A DNA stretch of 64,000 nt. It comes from Minwuiaceae bacterium (lineage in GTDB: Bacteria > Pseudomonadota > Alphaproteobacteria > Minwuiales > Minwuiaceae). The notes beneath the pieces are model-generated. The model did not search any database. It had not been told where the DNA came from and worked only from the letters and a program-made list of their open reading frames with translations. Position 1 is the stretch's first letter, and the number at the start of each line of letters is the position of its first letter. The position numbers and the translations under genes were made by a program. The stretch lies in NCBI GenBank assembly GCA_028278525.1, contig JANQEE010000045.1, positions 124,001 to 188,000 on the forward strand, in the 5' to 3' direction. This document shows positions 33,908 through 43,109 of this stretch, in pieces.

Positions 33908-34927
33908 ATGACCGAGAGTGCATTCTGGTATTTCGATCGTTTCGGAGAGGCCAAAGCGGTCATGCAGAAAGGCCGACAGGCCTTGCCGGAGCCCGGGCCC
34001 GGTCAGGCGATCGTCGCCCTTCGCGCGGTCGGGTTGAACCAGGCCGAGAACCGCTATCTGCTCGGCAAGCACTTTCCGCCGACGCAATTCCCGGCCTGTC
34101 TCTCGCATGAGGCGGTCGGCGAGATCGTCGCGCTGGGGCCCGAAGCGAAGGATGGCGGCACCGCCCGCGGATGGGCGGTCGGTGACCGGGTGGCGTTCGT
34201 CCCGATGCTGGTCGACATGACGGACATGGGCGTGCTGCGCGAGGCCGGAGTCTACGATCTTGCGGCCCTGGCACCGGTGCCCGAGGCGTACTCCGACCGT
34301 GAGGGCGCCGCCTATTGGATGGGAGTCCTGACCATGGCTGGCGCCATGGAGATGGCGGGTATCGGTCCGGAGACGGCCAAGGGAAAGACGGTGGCGTTTA
34401 CGGCGGCGGCGGGCGGTATGGGGATCGTCGCCCTGAAACTTGCGCGGGCCTGGGGCGCCGAGGCGATCGCCACTACCCGGCGCAGCGAAAAAGTGGACCG
34501 TCTGTCGGCGTTCGCCGAGCGTGTCGCGGTGGTCCAAACGCCCGAAGAGCTGACCCGCGCCTTGCGCGCCTGGCGGCCGGACGGAGTCGACGCGGTGATC
34601 GATCCGTTGGGCGGCGGCTTCGTCGGCGCCGCCGTCGAGGCGCTGGTGCCGGGCGGTCAGTTCGTCAGCTACGAGATGGTTGCCGGCGCGGCCGGCGCTT
34701 ACGACATCCTGGCGCTGATGTCGAACGACGCGAGCCTGCACGGCTATACCGTCTTCCGTCTCTTGCGCCGCCCGGGACTGCTCGAACGCCTGTTGGACAT
34801 CGGGATGCAGTTCGCCGACAGCCTGACGCCGGTTCTGGCCGCGGACTACGCCTTCGACGACGCGCTGGAGGCGTTCGCCGCCCTGGCGCGTTCGGAACAT
34901 GTCGGCAAGATCACGATCTCGATATAG
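33908..34927 (+). CDS. Zinc-less medium-chain reductase (quinone oxidoreductase type)
   Basis: A 339-residue MDR-superfamily oxidoreductase with an N-terminal GroES-like fold and a nucleotide-binding fold at about 155-300 (FTAAAGGMGIVALKLARAWGAEAIATTRR). It lacks the four-cysteine structural lobe of alcohol dehydrogenases, so it belongs to the NADPH:quinone reductase side of the family. The ATG is preceded by GAGAGTCC. It ends 32 bases before a transporter gene and may share its transcript. Substrate unknown. Confidence 0.85.
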   Translation: MTESAFWYFDRFGEAKAVMQKGRQALPEPGPGQAIVALRAVGLNQAENRYLLGKHFPPTQFPACLSHEAVGEIVALGPEAKDGGTARGWAVGDRVAFVPMLVDMTDMGVLREAGVYDLAALAPVPEAYSDREGAAYWMGVLTMAGAMEMAGIGPETAKGKTVAFTAAAGGMGIVALKLARAWGAEAIATTRRSEKVDRLSAFAERVAVVQTPEELTRALRAWRPDGVDAVIDPLGGGFVGAAVEALVPGGQFVSYEMVAGAAGAYDILALMSNDASLHGYTVFRLLRRPGLLERLLDIGMQFADSLTPVLAADYAFDDALEAFAALARSEHVGKITISI

Positions 34928-34959
34928 CGGCCCGCGCAGGTGGATCCGGGAACGAAAGC

Positions 34960-36231
34960 ATGACGACGGCGGGAGGGCGAAAGACCGGTGGATCGTTGCG
35001 ACGCGTCGCGAGCGCCGGCGCCATCGGCAACGTGCTCGAGTGGTACGACTTCTCCGTCTACGCCTACTTCGCGCCGATTATCGCGAAGCAGTTCTTCCCA
35101 TCGGCGGACCCCGTCGTTTCACTCGTCGCGGCGTTCGGCGCCTTCGCGGCCGGATTTCTTATGCGGCCCGTCGGCGGCGCCTTCTTCGGTCATATCGGCG
35201 ATAGATACGGGCGCAGCCGGGCGTTGATCCTGTCGATCCTGCTCATGGCCATTCCCACCGGATTGATCGCCGTTTTACCCACGTATGAATCGATCGGGAT
35301 TGCCGCCGCAGCACTGATGGTCGCGCTGCGCATGGCCCAAGGCATGGCTGTCGGCGGCGAATACACCAGTTCCGTCGTGTTTTTGGCCGAGCGGTCACCG
35401 GCCAATCGACGCGCACTGTTTTCGGCCTTTCCTCTAAACGGGGCGTTTGCCGGGTTGCTGTTGGCGTCCGGCGTCGGAGCACTGCTCAGCAGCGCGCTAA
35501 GCGATCGCGACCTCGCCGACTGGGGCTGGCGCATTGCCTTCGCAGTCGGCGTCGCGGTGGCCCTGGTCGGCTATCTGATGCGCCGCGGTTTGTCGGATAT
35601 GCCCGAAACAAGCCCCGAAAAGTCGCCCATCGTCGCAGCTTTTCGCGATCATTGGCGCGAGATCCTACGGGGCATCGGGCTGATCATCGGATACGCCGCC
35701 GGCTTTTACCTCATCTTCATCTACGCGACGACCTGGCTTGTGGGCATCGTCAAAGAACCACGGTCGACGGCACTCGAAATCAATACACTGGCTATCGCGG
35801 CACTGTTCGTATTCGTGCCGCTTGCGGCCTGGCTATCCGACCGGATCGGGCGGAGGGCCATGCTGGCCATCGGTTATGCCGGCCTCGTGCTGCTCGCCTA
35901 CCCGATTGTCTGGCTCATGCACCATCCGGTCCCTGCCTTGATCCTGGCCGGTCAGATCGGGCTGGCGTTCCTGATCGCGCTGTCGGCCGCGTCCATCCCG
36001 TCGGCGATCGTCGAGAGCTTCCCACGCGCGGTCCGCACGACAGCGGTCAGCATAACCTACAACGTCACCTTCGCGATCTTCGGCGGGACGGCGCCGATGG
36101 TCGCCGTTTGGGTGATCGAACGCAGCCACGACGACCTTGCTTTCGTCTGGTATCTGATCGCGACAGCCGCCGTCTCGTTCCTCGCCTCGCTCACGCTTAG
36201 GGACCGCCACCGCGAGCCATTGGATGTTTGA
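34960..36231 (+). CDS. MFS transporter, metabolite:H+ symporter (MHS) group
   Basis: A 423-residue transporter with twelve predicted spans. Its opening (IGNVLEWYDFSVYAYFAPIIAKQFFP) and the loop GHIGDRYGRSRAL mark the MHS subgroup of ProP/ShiA/KgtP-like symporters, which bring in organic acids, betaines or shikimate-type compounds. The start is the ATG at 34960; the frame runs open far upstream over the reductase gene. The loop RMAQGMAVGGEYTSS is also typical. The substrate cannot be named. Confidence 0.88.
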   Translation: MTTAGGRKTGGSLRRVASAGAIGNVLEWYDFSVYAYFAPIIAKQFFPSADPVVSLVAAFGAFAAGFLMRPVGGAFFGHIGDRYGRSRALILSILLMAIPTGLIAVLPTYESIGIAAAALMVALRMAQGMAVGGEYTSSVVFLAERSPANRRALFSAFPLNGAFAGLLLASGVGALLSSALSDRDLADWGWRIAFAVGVAVALVGYLMRRGLSDMPETSPEKSPIVAAFRDHWREILRGIGLIIGYAAGFYLIFIYATTWLVGIVKEPRSTALEINTLAIAALFVFVPLAAWLSDRIGRRAMLAIGYAGLVLLAYPIVWLMHHPVPALILAGQIGLAFLIALSAASIPSAIVESFPRAVRTTAVSITYNVTFAIFGGTAPMVAVWVIERSHDDLAFVWYLIATAAVSFLASLTLRDRHREPLDV

Positions 36232-36377
36232 TTTCCAGCGGTGCGACCACCGTCAGCCATCGACGAACGCGGCCCAGGCGGTCGGCCGCCGGCCGGATGG
36301 GATCGAAGAGACGAAGCAGACCCGGCCGCGGGCGGGGGGATCGGGAAATTGCCCGCGGCCGGGACGCCGCCCTGCCG

Positions 36378-37724
36378 TCAGCCCTCGACAAACGCGCGGG
36401 ACAGACGGTCGGTGAGCGGACGCACGAAATAGCTAATCGCAGTGCGGCTGCCGGTCTGGATAAAGACCTCCGCCGGCATGCCGGGCACCAGTTCGATGCC
36501 GCCGGCCGACCAGCCGCCACTGTCGCTCAGACGAATACGGGCGTTGTAGTAGCGCGCGCCGCTGACGTCGTCGGTGAAGCTGTCGGCCGATACCGCGACG
36601 ACCTCGCCGGGCACCTCCGGCGTGGTTGCCTGATCGAAGGCCGACAGGCGGACCCGGGACTCCTGGCCCAAGCTCACCCGGTCAACGTCGGCGGCGGGGA
36701 CGCGGGCTTCGATCACCAGGTCCTCTCCGGCGGGCACCAGGTCAAGGATGTCGTCGCCCGGGCGGAGCACGCCGCCGACGGTATTCACCCGCATGCCGAC
36801 GACGATGCCGTCCTGGGGCGCCACGACGACGATCCGTTCGAGGCGTTCGGCGGCGGCAACGCGACGCTCCCGCAAGCTGGCGATCTGCGGTTCGATCTGG
36901 CGCAATTCGGCCGTGTTCGCTTCGTCGAAGTCGCGCTGGGCCTGCACCAGCTCCAACTTCAACTCTTCGATCCCGTTGCGGGCCCGGGCGATGCCGGCAT
37001 CGTGCTCCGCGACATTGCCGCGGATGCGTTCGGCCTGCCGCTCCAGCGACAGCAGCCGCGGCAACGTGGCATAGCCCTTCTCGTACAGATCGCGGAGGCC
37101 GGCCAATTCCCGATCGACCAGGGCGATTTCTTTCAGGTTCGAGGCGCGCTGGGCCTTGAGACCGCCGATCTCTTCTTTAAAGCGGACAATGCGCTGCCGG
37201 ATCAATCCGGCCTGCCCGGTGCGGCTGGCGCGCCGGGCCGCAAACAGCTTTTGCTGACCGGCCAGGATGGAGGCCACCGCGGGATCGTCCCGCCGCGCCA
37301 GCAAAGCCGACGGAAAGACAACGGTATCGGCACCGCCGATTTCGCCCAGAAGACGCGCCCGGCGGGCCAGCAACTCGTCGAGCTGACCTTCGACGACGCC
37401 GAGATTGGCGCTGTCGATGGTGCTGTCGAGCCGCAGCAGCGGCTGTCCGGCACGCACGGTATCGCCTTCGCCGACCAGGATTTCGCTGACGATGCCGCCT
37501 TCCAGATGCTGGATCGTCTTGCGGCTGGATTCCACGGCGAAGGCGCCGGACACCACGACCGCGCCGTCGAGCCTGGCATTCATGGCCCAGCCGGCAAACA
37601 CGGCGACCAAACCGAACAGCACGACCATGCCGCCCCACACATAGAAGCCGAGCCCATCGGACTTGGTTTCGGCTATCGGCAGGGTTTCGCCGTTATCGGG
37701 CGCGAGAACGAGAGAGCGGGTCAT
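36378..37724 (-). CDS. Type I secretion membrane-fusion (HlyD/PrtE-type) adaptor
   Basis: A 448-residue periplasmic adaptor that joins the ABC exporter to a TolC-type outer-membrane channel. It has a cytoplasmic N-terminus, one span at about 30-48, a long coiled-coil hairpin (about 110-280, rich in LDELLARRARL and LRDLYEKGYATLPRL) between two biotinyl-like halves, and a beta-barrel region. Its ATG overlaps the exporter stop by four bases. Third gene of the leftward operon that starts with the large repeat protein. No TolC gene lies in the window. Confidence 0.9.
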   Translation of the reverse strand: MTRSLVLAPDNGETLPIAETKSDGLGFYVWGGMVVLFGLVAVFAGWAMNARLDGAVVVSGAFAVESSRKTIQHLEGGIVSEILVGEGDTVRAGQPLLRLDSTIDSANLGVVEGQLDELLARRARLLGEIGGADTVVFPSALLARRDDPAVASILAGQQKLFAARRASRTGQAGLIRQRIVRFKEEIGGLKAQRASNLKEIALVDRELAGLRDLYEKGYATLPRLLSLERQAERIRGNVAEHDAGIARARNGIEELKLELVQAQRDFDEANTAELRQIEPQIASLRERRVAAAERLERIVVVAPQDGIVVGMRVNTVGGVLRPGDDILDLVPAGEDLVIEARVPAADVDRVSLGQESRVRLSAFDQATTPEVPGEVVAVSADSFTDDVSGARYYNARIRLSDSGGWSAGGIELVPGMPAEVFIQTGSRTAISYFVRPLTDRLSRAFVEG

Positions 37725-39454
37725 GAGTGCATCCTCCGGGGGAGAGTCGCGACGTTGGAGCTCGGTGTCGAAGGCAGGGCCTGGGTGGTCGCGGCGAGCA
37801 CATCGTCCTTAGGCCCGAACGCCTGCTGACGGCCGTTCTGCAAGACCAACAGGCGGTCGGCGGCTTCGATGGCGCTCGGCCGATGGGCCATGACCACGAC
37901 GATCCGGCCGCGGTGTTTCAATTCGCGGACGGCGTCGGCGAGCGCGCTGTCGCCTTCGGCGTCGAGGTTGGCGTTCGGCTCGTCGAGGACGATCAGGAAC
38001 GGATCGCCGTAGACGGCACGGGCGAGACCGAGGCGCTGACGCTGGCCGCCGGAGAGCCTGCTGCCTGCCTCGCCGATGACCGTGTTGTAGCCCTCCGGCA
38101 GGTCAAGGATCATGCCGTGACAGCCGGCAAGCTTGGCGGCGTCGACGATCGCTTCGGGTTCGGCGTCCTCGTCGAGGCGGGCAATGTTTTCGGCCACGGT
38201 GCCGTCGAACAGTTCGACATCCTGCGGCAGATAGCCGATCTGGGCGCCGAGGTCGGTCGGGTCCCACTGTTCCAGGGCAACGCCGTCGAGCCGGAGCGAG
38301 CCCTGTTGCGCCTGCCAGACACCGACCAGCAGGCGGGCCAGGGTCGATTTACCCGAGGCGCTGGGACCGATCACCGCCATCGCCTCGCCGGCCGCGAGGC
38401 TGAAGGTCAGGCCGGAGACGACCGGACGGCGCATCTCCGGCGGCCCGGCATTGACGTGGTCGACGTCCAGCCGGCTGTTGGCGCGCGGCAGAGCCATGCG
38501 CCCCTGGGCGTGCGGATGCGCCCGCAGCAGTGCGGCGAGTCGCTTGTGCGCGGCACGGGCGCCGACGAAGCCGCGCCAGTTGCCGATGGCCTGCTCCACC
38601 GGCGCCAAAGCCCGACCCAGGATGATCGACGCGGCGATCATCGCGCCCGGCGTAATGGCCTCCTGGATGACCAGGGCGGCGCCGGCCCCAAGAATGGCGG
38701 CCTGCAAAACAAGACGGCCGGTTTTCGAGGTCGCGGTCAACAGGCCGGCACGGTCGCTGGCCTTCGCCTGCAGCCGCAGGCCGTCGCGCTGGCGCATCAG
38801 CCAGCGGCGGCGCAGCCCGTCCAGCATGCCCATGGCGCGCAGCACCTCGGCGTTGCGCTGGCCGGCGGCGGCCATGACGCCGCCTTCGGAGAAGCGATGG
38901 CTGGCGCGGCCGAGCGCGCGGCGGGTTATCAGGTCGTTCAGCAGCGCAACGGCGAACAGGAAAACCGCGCCCACCGCGGCCACGAGAGCGAGGACGGGAT
39001 GCAGCAGATAGATGACGCCGATATAGATGGGGACCCAGGGCGAGTCGAAGAAGGCGAACGGCCCGGAACCGGATAGGAATTCACGTAGGGAACGGAGATC
39101 GCGCAGCGGCTGGTCGTCGTTGCTCTCCGCGCTGCGGATCGAGCGGGACACCAGGGTCTCGAAAACGCGGCCGTCAAGCCGGCGTTCGATCCTGGCGCCG
39201 ATGCGGACCAGGATGCGGGAGCGGATCAGCTCCAGGATGCCCATGACGAGCAGCAGCCCGATGACCAGGACGGTCAGCGCAACCAGGGTTTCTTCGCTGT
39301 GACTGGTCAGGACGCGGTCGTAGACCTGCATCATGTAGAGCGGGCTGGCCAGCATGAGAAGATTGATGAACAGACTGAACAGGCCGGTCATGGCGAGGCC
39401 GCCGGTGCTGGCGCGCAGGGCGTTGCCGACCTCGGATCGGGCTTCCGCGTTCAT
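37721..39454 (-). CDS. Type I secretion ABC exporter (PrtD/HlyB-like, without C39 domain)
   Basis: A 577-residue half-transporter with an N-terminal membrane domain of about six spans and a C-terminal ATPase: Walker A GPSASGKST, signature LSGGQRQRLGLARA, Walker B LIVLDEPNANLD. No peptidase C39 or CLD domain precedes the spans, as in PrtD/AprD-type exporters of RTX cargo. The start at 39454 has AGGAG upstream; the frame is open further but with no signal. It lies between the cargo and adaptor genes, 97 bases after the cargo stop. Confidence 0.92.
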   Translation of the reverse strand: MNAEARSEVGNALRASTGGLAMTGLFSLFINLLMLASPLYMMQVYDRVLTSHSEETLVALTVLVIGLLLVMGILELIRSRILVRIGARIERRLDGRVFETLVSRSIRSAESNDDQPLRDLRSLREFLSGSGPFAFFDSPWVPIYIGVIYLLHPVLALVAAVGAVFLFAVALLNDLITRRALGRASHRFSEGGVMAAAGQRNAEVLRAMGMLDGLRRRWLMRQRDGLRLQAKASDRAGLLTATSKTGRLVLQAAILGAGAALVIQEAITPGAMIAASIILGRALAPVEQAIGNWRGFVGARAAHKRLAALLRAHPHAQGRMALPRANSRLDVDHVNAGPPEMRRPVVSGLTFSLAAGEAMAVIGPSASGKSTLARLLVGVWQAQQGSLRLDGVALEQWDPTDLGAQIGYLPQDVELFDGTVAENIARLDEDAEPEAIVDAAKLAGCHGMILDLPEGYNTVIGEAGSRLSGGQRQRLGLARAVYGDPFLIVLDEPNANLDAEGDSALADAVRELKHRGRIVVVMAHRPSAIEAADRLLVLQNGRQQAFGPKDDVLAATTQALPSTPSSNVATLPRRMHS

Positions 39455-39550
39455 GGGACTATCGCTCCTGGACAGAATGGTATGGCGGACTGACAAGGGG
39501 GCGGGATCGGGGCCCGGCGCAAGCGCCGGACCCCTCCCCCTTAAGCCCAA

Positions 39551-42500
39551 TCAGACGATGAAGTCGTTCTCGTCGATCTGATTGACGTCGATGCCGGTCA
39601 GACGAACCGAGTCGCCGGCCCCAACGTCGAGGTCGATGACCGTGTCCGCGCCGTCCTGACGGGCGGCCGCCACGGCGTCGGCCGCGTCGTCGAAGAAGGC
39701 CGAGACATCGAGCTGGTCGGAGTCGTCCTCGAAGTTGGTGACCGTGTCCTGGCCGGTCCCGAGGTTGAAGACGAACGTGTCCGCGTTGTCGCCACCGGTC
39801 AGCGAGTCGTTTCCGCTGCCACCGTCGATCGAGCCGTTGACGCGACCGTCGGCGCCGTCGAAGACGTCGTTGCCGAAGCCCAGCACGACGTCGCCGTTCA
39901 GCGTACCCTCGTTGACAACCGTGAGATCGGCCTCGACCTCCACGGCATCAATCGCGAGGCCGTCGCCGTCGCCATCCGCGTCGCCGGTGATGGTGCCGCG
40001 GTTGACGAGTTCGCCGTCGAGAACAACATCGAAACCGAGCTCGACGCCGTCGGTGTCCGCCTCGATCGTCCCGCGATTGACGATATCGCCGGTGATGGAG
40101 ACGACCGGGCCGATTTCGATGCCGTCGCTGCCGGCTTCGATCCGACCGCTGTTGACGATGTCGCCGACCAGGGCCGAGTCGGGATCGAAGTCAATGCCGT
40201 CGTCGACGGCCAGGATTCGACCGTTGTTGACGATGTCGCCTTCAACGGTGACACCCGGGTTGATGTCGATGCCGTCGTCGCTGACATCGATCAGGCCGTT
40301 GTTGACGATGTCGCCCCGGAAGATGACAGAGTCGCCTATGCCGGAGGACACAATGATGCCATTGCCCGTGAGGTCCCCGACGCCATCGCCACGGCCGCGG
40401 ACCGTACCGTCGTTGACGACGCTGGCCTCGACCACATCGCCGACCGTATCACCGATCTGCAACGAAATGCCGGAACCATCATTGCCTTCGCCGGCATCGA
40501 TCAGGCCCGAGCGTTCGTTGGTGATGGTGAAGTCCTCGGCCGTCGCGTCGGCGTAGACGGTGCCATTGCGCTGATCGCCGGTGCCGAGGATGTCGCCGTA
40601 GTTGTAGAGATCCACGCCGCTGCCGTCGATGTTGACCGCCCGGCTGTCACTTTGGATCGTGCCACGGTTGACGACTTCCGCATCGTGTTCGGCAACGCCG
40701 AAGTAAAGGCCGTTGTTGGCGCCTTCGATCAGGCCGTGCCGGGTGTTAAGGACCGTGCCGTCAAAGGCGACGCCGTTGGCGATGCGGATACCCGCGGTCG
40801 GGCCGACCTGGCTTTCCGAGGTCACCCTGCCGGAATTGCGGATGTCGCCGCGGAAGGTGGTGCCGCCGCCGGCAACGCCGGAGAAGACACGAATGCCGTC
40901 GCCGGCCAAGCCGGTGTCGGCCGCCGCCTGGCCGCGGCCCTCGATGGTGCCGTAGTTGACGACCTCCGCGTTGACGACGTCGCCGAAGACCTCACCGGTC
41001 TGCAACGCGACACCCGCGCCCTGGTTGCCTTCGCCGGCATCGATCAGACCGCGGTTCTCGATCGAGTAATCATCCGCCGTGGCATCGGAATAGACCGTGC
41101 CGTTACGCTGATCGCCGGTGCCGAGGATGTCGCCGTAGTTCTTCAGCTCCACGCCCGTGCCATCGATGTTGACGGCGCGGCTGCCGCTTTGGATGGTGCC
41201 GTAATTGACGACCTCGGCATCGTGTTCTCCGGTGCCGAAGTAAAGGCCGTTGTTGGCACCGTCGATCAGGCCGTGACGGGCATTGGTGATCTTACCGTCG
41301 AAACCGACGCCGTTGGCGATGCGGATGCCCGCGGTCGGACCCACCAGGCTTTCGGATGTGACGTCGCCGCTGTTGTAGATGTCGCCGCGGAAGGTGGTGC
41401 CACCGCCGGATACGCCGGAGAACACGCGGATACCGTCGCCGGCCAAGCCGGTGTCGGCCGCCGCCTGACCACGGCCTTCGACCGTGCCGTCGTTGACGAC
41501 TTCCGCACGCACCACGTCGCCGACAACCTCGCCGGTCTGTAGCGCGATACCCGCACCCTGGTTGCCTTCACCGGCATCGATGCGGCCGTAGTTGGCGATC
41601 GAATAGTCGTCCGCCGTGGCGTCGGAATAGACGGTGCCGTTGCGCTGATCGTCGGTGCCGAGGATGCGGCCGTAGTTCTTCAGCTCCACGCCGGTGCCGT
41701 CGATGTTGACCGCGCGGCTGCCGCTTTGGATGGTGCCGAAATTGACGGCTTCGGCGTCGTGTTCGGCGTCGCCGAAATAGAGGCCGTTGTTGGCGCCGTC
41801 GATCAGGCCGTGACGGGCATTGGTGATCTTGCCGTCGAAGCTCAGCCCGTCGGAAATGCGGATCGCCGCGGTCGGACCCTGATTGCTTTCCGACGTCACA
41901 TCGCCGGCGTTGTAGATGTTGCCGCGGAAGGTGGTGCCGCCGCCGTCGACGCCGGAGAAAACACGGATGCCGTCTCCCGCCTGGCCGACATTGGCCGCCG
42001 CCTGACCGCGCCCGGCGATTTCGCCGAAGTTGGTCACCTGCGCACGCACGGCATCGCCGACATGGTCGCCGGTCTGCAGCGCGATGCCCGCGCCGTCGTT
42101 GCCTTCGCCCGCGTCGACGCGGCCGCGCGAGCCGTTGAGGATGCTGTAGTCTTCCGCCGTGGCGTCGGAATAGATGGTGCCGTTGCGCTGGTCACCGGTG
42201 CCGAGGATATCGCCGAAGTTGCGGACGGAGATGTCTTCGCCGCCGATATTAACGGCGCGGCTGTCGCTCTGGATCGTACCATGGTTGGTCAGCCGGCCCG
42301 AGGACTCGCCGCCGTTGGCGAAATTTACGCCGTTTATCCCGCCGTCGATCAAACCCTTGTTGCGGATTTCGGCGTCCCGGCCGGAAACTTCGATGGCGGT
42401 GTCTTCGGCAAGAATCTCGCCATGGCGCCGGTTGTCGATGTATGCCCTATCGCCCTGGACGTCGATGGTCGCGGTGTCGCCGGTGGTCTCCGCGGTTCCG

Positions 42501-42706
42501 CTGTTGCGGAAGGAGACCCGGTCGTCGTCGATGGTCAGAACCGGCTCGCCGTCCACGAGCGTTTCGTCGCCCTTGTTCAAAACGAAGCGCTGACCGTCGA
42601 AATCGCTGGTCAGAGGCTGATCGTTGCCATCCGGAATGACTGTCCGTCCGAAGAAGGAGGAGAACTGGCGCTGGATAAAGCCCAGTAAGGAACCTAGAAA
42701 GCTCAT
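39551..42706 (-). CDS. Large secreted repeat protein with RTX-like calcium-binding end, predicted type I cargo
   Basis: A 1051-residue acidic protein with no signal peptide. An N-terminal segment (1-115) is followed by about four copies of a 179-residue unit (about residues 116-800) containing motifs such as NGLYFG, GTIQSGSRAVNIDG, ILGTGDQRNGTVYSDAT and GDGIRVFSG. Five 25-residue repeats (DIVNNG, then DGI) follow at about 800-960. The RTX-type calcium motif GGSGNDSLTGGDNADTF and a C-terminal QIDENDFIV resemble a type I secretion signal. The repeats look like stacked beta-helix rungs, plausibly an adhesin or surface-layer-like fibre. It is followed at once by the exporter and adaptor. Confidence 0.88.
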   Translation of the reverse strand: MSFLGSLLGFIQRQFSSFFGRTVIPDGNDQPLTSDFDGQRFVLNKGDETLVDGEPVLTIDDDRVSFRNSGTAETTGDTATIDVQGDRAYIDNRRHGEILAEDTAIEVSGRDAEIRNKGLIDGGINGVNFANGGESSGRLTNHGTIQSDSRAVNIGGEDISVRNFGDILGTGDQRNGTIYSDATAEDYSILNGSRGRVDAGEGNDGAGIALQTGDHVGDAVRAQVTNFGEIAGRGQAAANVGQAGDGIRVFSGVDGGGTTFRGNIYNAGDVTSESNQGPTAAIRISDGLSFDGKITNARHGLIDGANNGLYFGDAEHDAEAVNFGTIQSGSRAVNIDGTGVELKNYGRILGTDDQRNGTVYSDATADDYSIANYGRIDAGEGNQGAGIALQTGEVVGDVVRAEVVNDGTVEGRGQAAADTGLAGDGIRVFSGVSGGGTTFRGDIYNSGDVTSESLVGPTAGIRIANGVGFDGKITNARHGLIDGANNGLYFGTGEHDAEVVNYGTIQSGSRAVNIDGTGVELKNYGDILGTGDQRNGTVYSDATADDYSIENRGLIDAGEGNQGAGVALQTGEVFGDVVNAEVVNYGTIEGRGQAAADTGLAGDGIRVFSGVAGGGTTFRGDIRNSGRVTSESQVGPTAGIRIANGVAFDGTVLNTRHGLIEGANNGLYFGVAEHDAEVVNRGTIQSDSRAVNIDGSGVDLYNYGDILGTGDQRNGTVYADATAEDFTITNERSGLIDAGEGNDGSGISLQIGDTVGDVVEASVVNDGTVRGRGDGVGDLTGNGIIVSSGIGDSVIFRGDIVNNGLIDVSDDGIDINPGVTVEGDIVNNGRILAVDDGIDFDPDSALVGDIVNSGRIEAGSDGIEIGPVVSITGDIVNRGTIEADTDGVELGFDVVLDGELVNRGTITGDADGDGDGLAIDAVEVEADLTVVNEGTLNGDVVLGFGNDVFDGADGRVNGSIDGGSGNDSLTGGDNADTFVFNLGTGQDTVTNFEDDSDQLDVSAFFDDAADAVAAARQDGADTVIDLDVGAGDSVRLTGIDVNQIDENDFIV
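39930..40310 (-). repeat. Five 75-base repeats coding 25-residue units
   Basis: Inside the secreted repeat protein, 25-residue units beginning with DIVNNG or DIVNRG variants occur five times in a row, with diverged tails such as INPGVTVEG and GPVVSITG. At DNA level the GTTGACGATGTCGCC-like block recurs at about 75-base steps. They are coding repeats, not a mobile element. Confidence 0.8.
40300..42361 (-). repeat. Four tandem about 537-base coding repeats
   Basis: The DNA block near GCGCTGATCGCCGGTGCCGA recurs at about 40568, 41108, 41646 (GTCGG variant) and 42187, steps of about 540 bases. This matches the four 179-residue units of the secreted protein. The two central copies are the most alike and the outer ones more diverged, consistent with recent internal duplication. 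Confidence 0.8.
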
Positions 42707-43109
42707 GGTATCGTCCTCTTGAGAGTGTTAAGGGCGCAATCGATTGCAGCGCGCCCGGATCGCCGCTGCCGGCCCTCGATCTCCCAATCGAACAACACTG
42801 ACGTGAGCTTAAACGACGGAACCCGGTTTCACCCTGGGGGCCTGTGACCGCTTTCGGATCGAGCCGAGCAAGACGTTCGACGCCGGCTCCCCCTTGAGGT
42901 CACGATGTGAAGTTCCGTCAATCCCCTCGCGCATGCCGTACAATTGGAAGATCTGCTTCCGACAGATCCTGTACCACGCGTTGTTGCCCAATTCGTTATT
43001 CGTTATCAGACAATTAGAGGGGAATTTGGAACCGTACAATTTACAATTTTGAACTGGCATGTACGAAAATTTAGAGGCGCCAATTCAACCATCCCGCTTG
43101 CTCTCGGAC
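42707..43109. other. Intergenic region upstream of the secretion operon
   Basis: No gene is supported across these 403 bases. AT content rises between about 42930 and 43080. A direct repeat CCGTACAATT occurs at 42936-42945 and 43032-43041. The promoter of the leftward repeat protein operon should lie here; the Crp/Fnr gene ends at its right edge reading toward it. The minus-strand ORF at 42809-43060 is not convincing. Confidence 0.5.

Noticed and set aside
40300-42361. The 537-base repeats as a CRISPR array or transposon
   Set aside because: The units are in-frame coding repeats of one long gene, without spacers, terminal inverted repeats or a transposase.
40652-42688. Long open frames on the + strand opposite the repeat protein (e.g. 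40652-41542 and 41726-42688)
   Set aside because: They are complementary shadows of the repetitive gene, show the same 537-base period and have no start signal.
42809-43060. An 83-residue minus-strand ORF before the repeat protein gene
   Set aside because: Odd composition, no ribosome-binding site and no family match; treated as promoter region.
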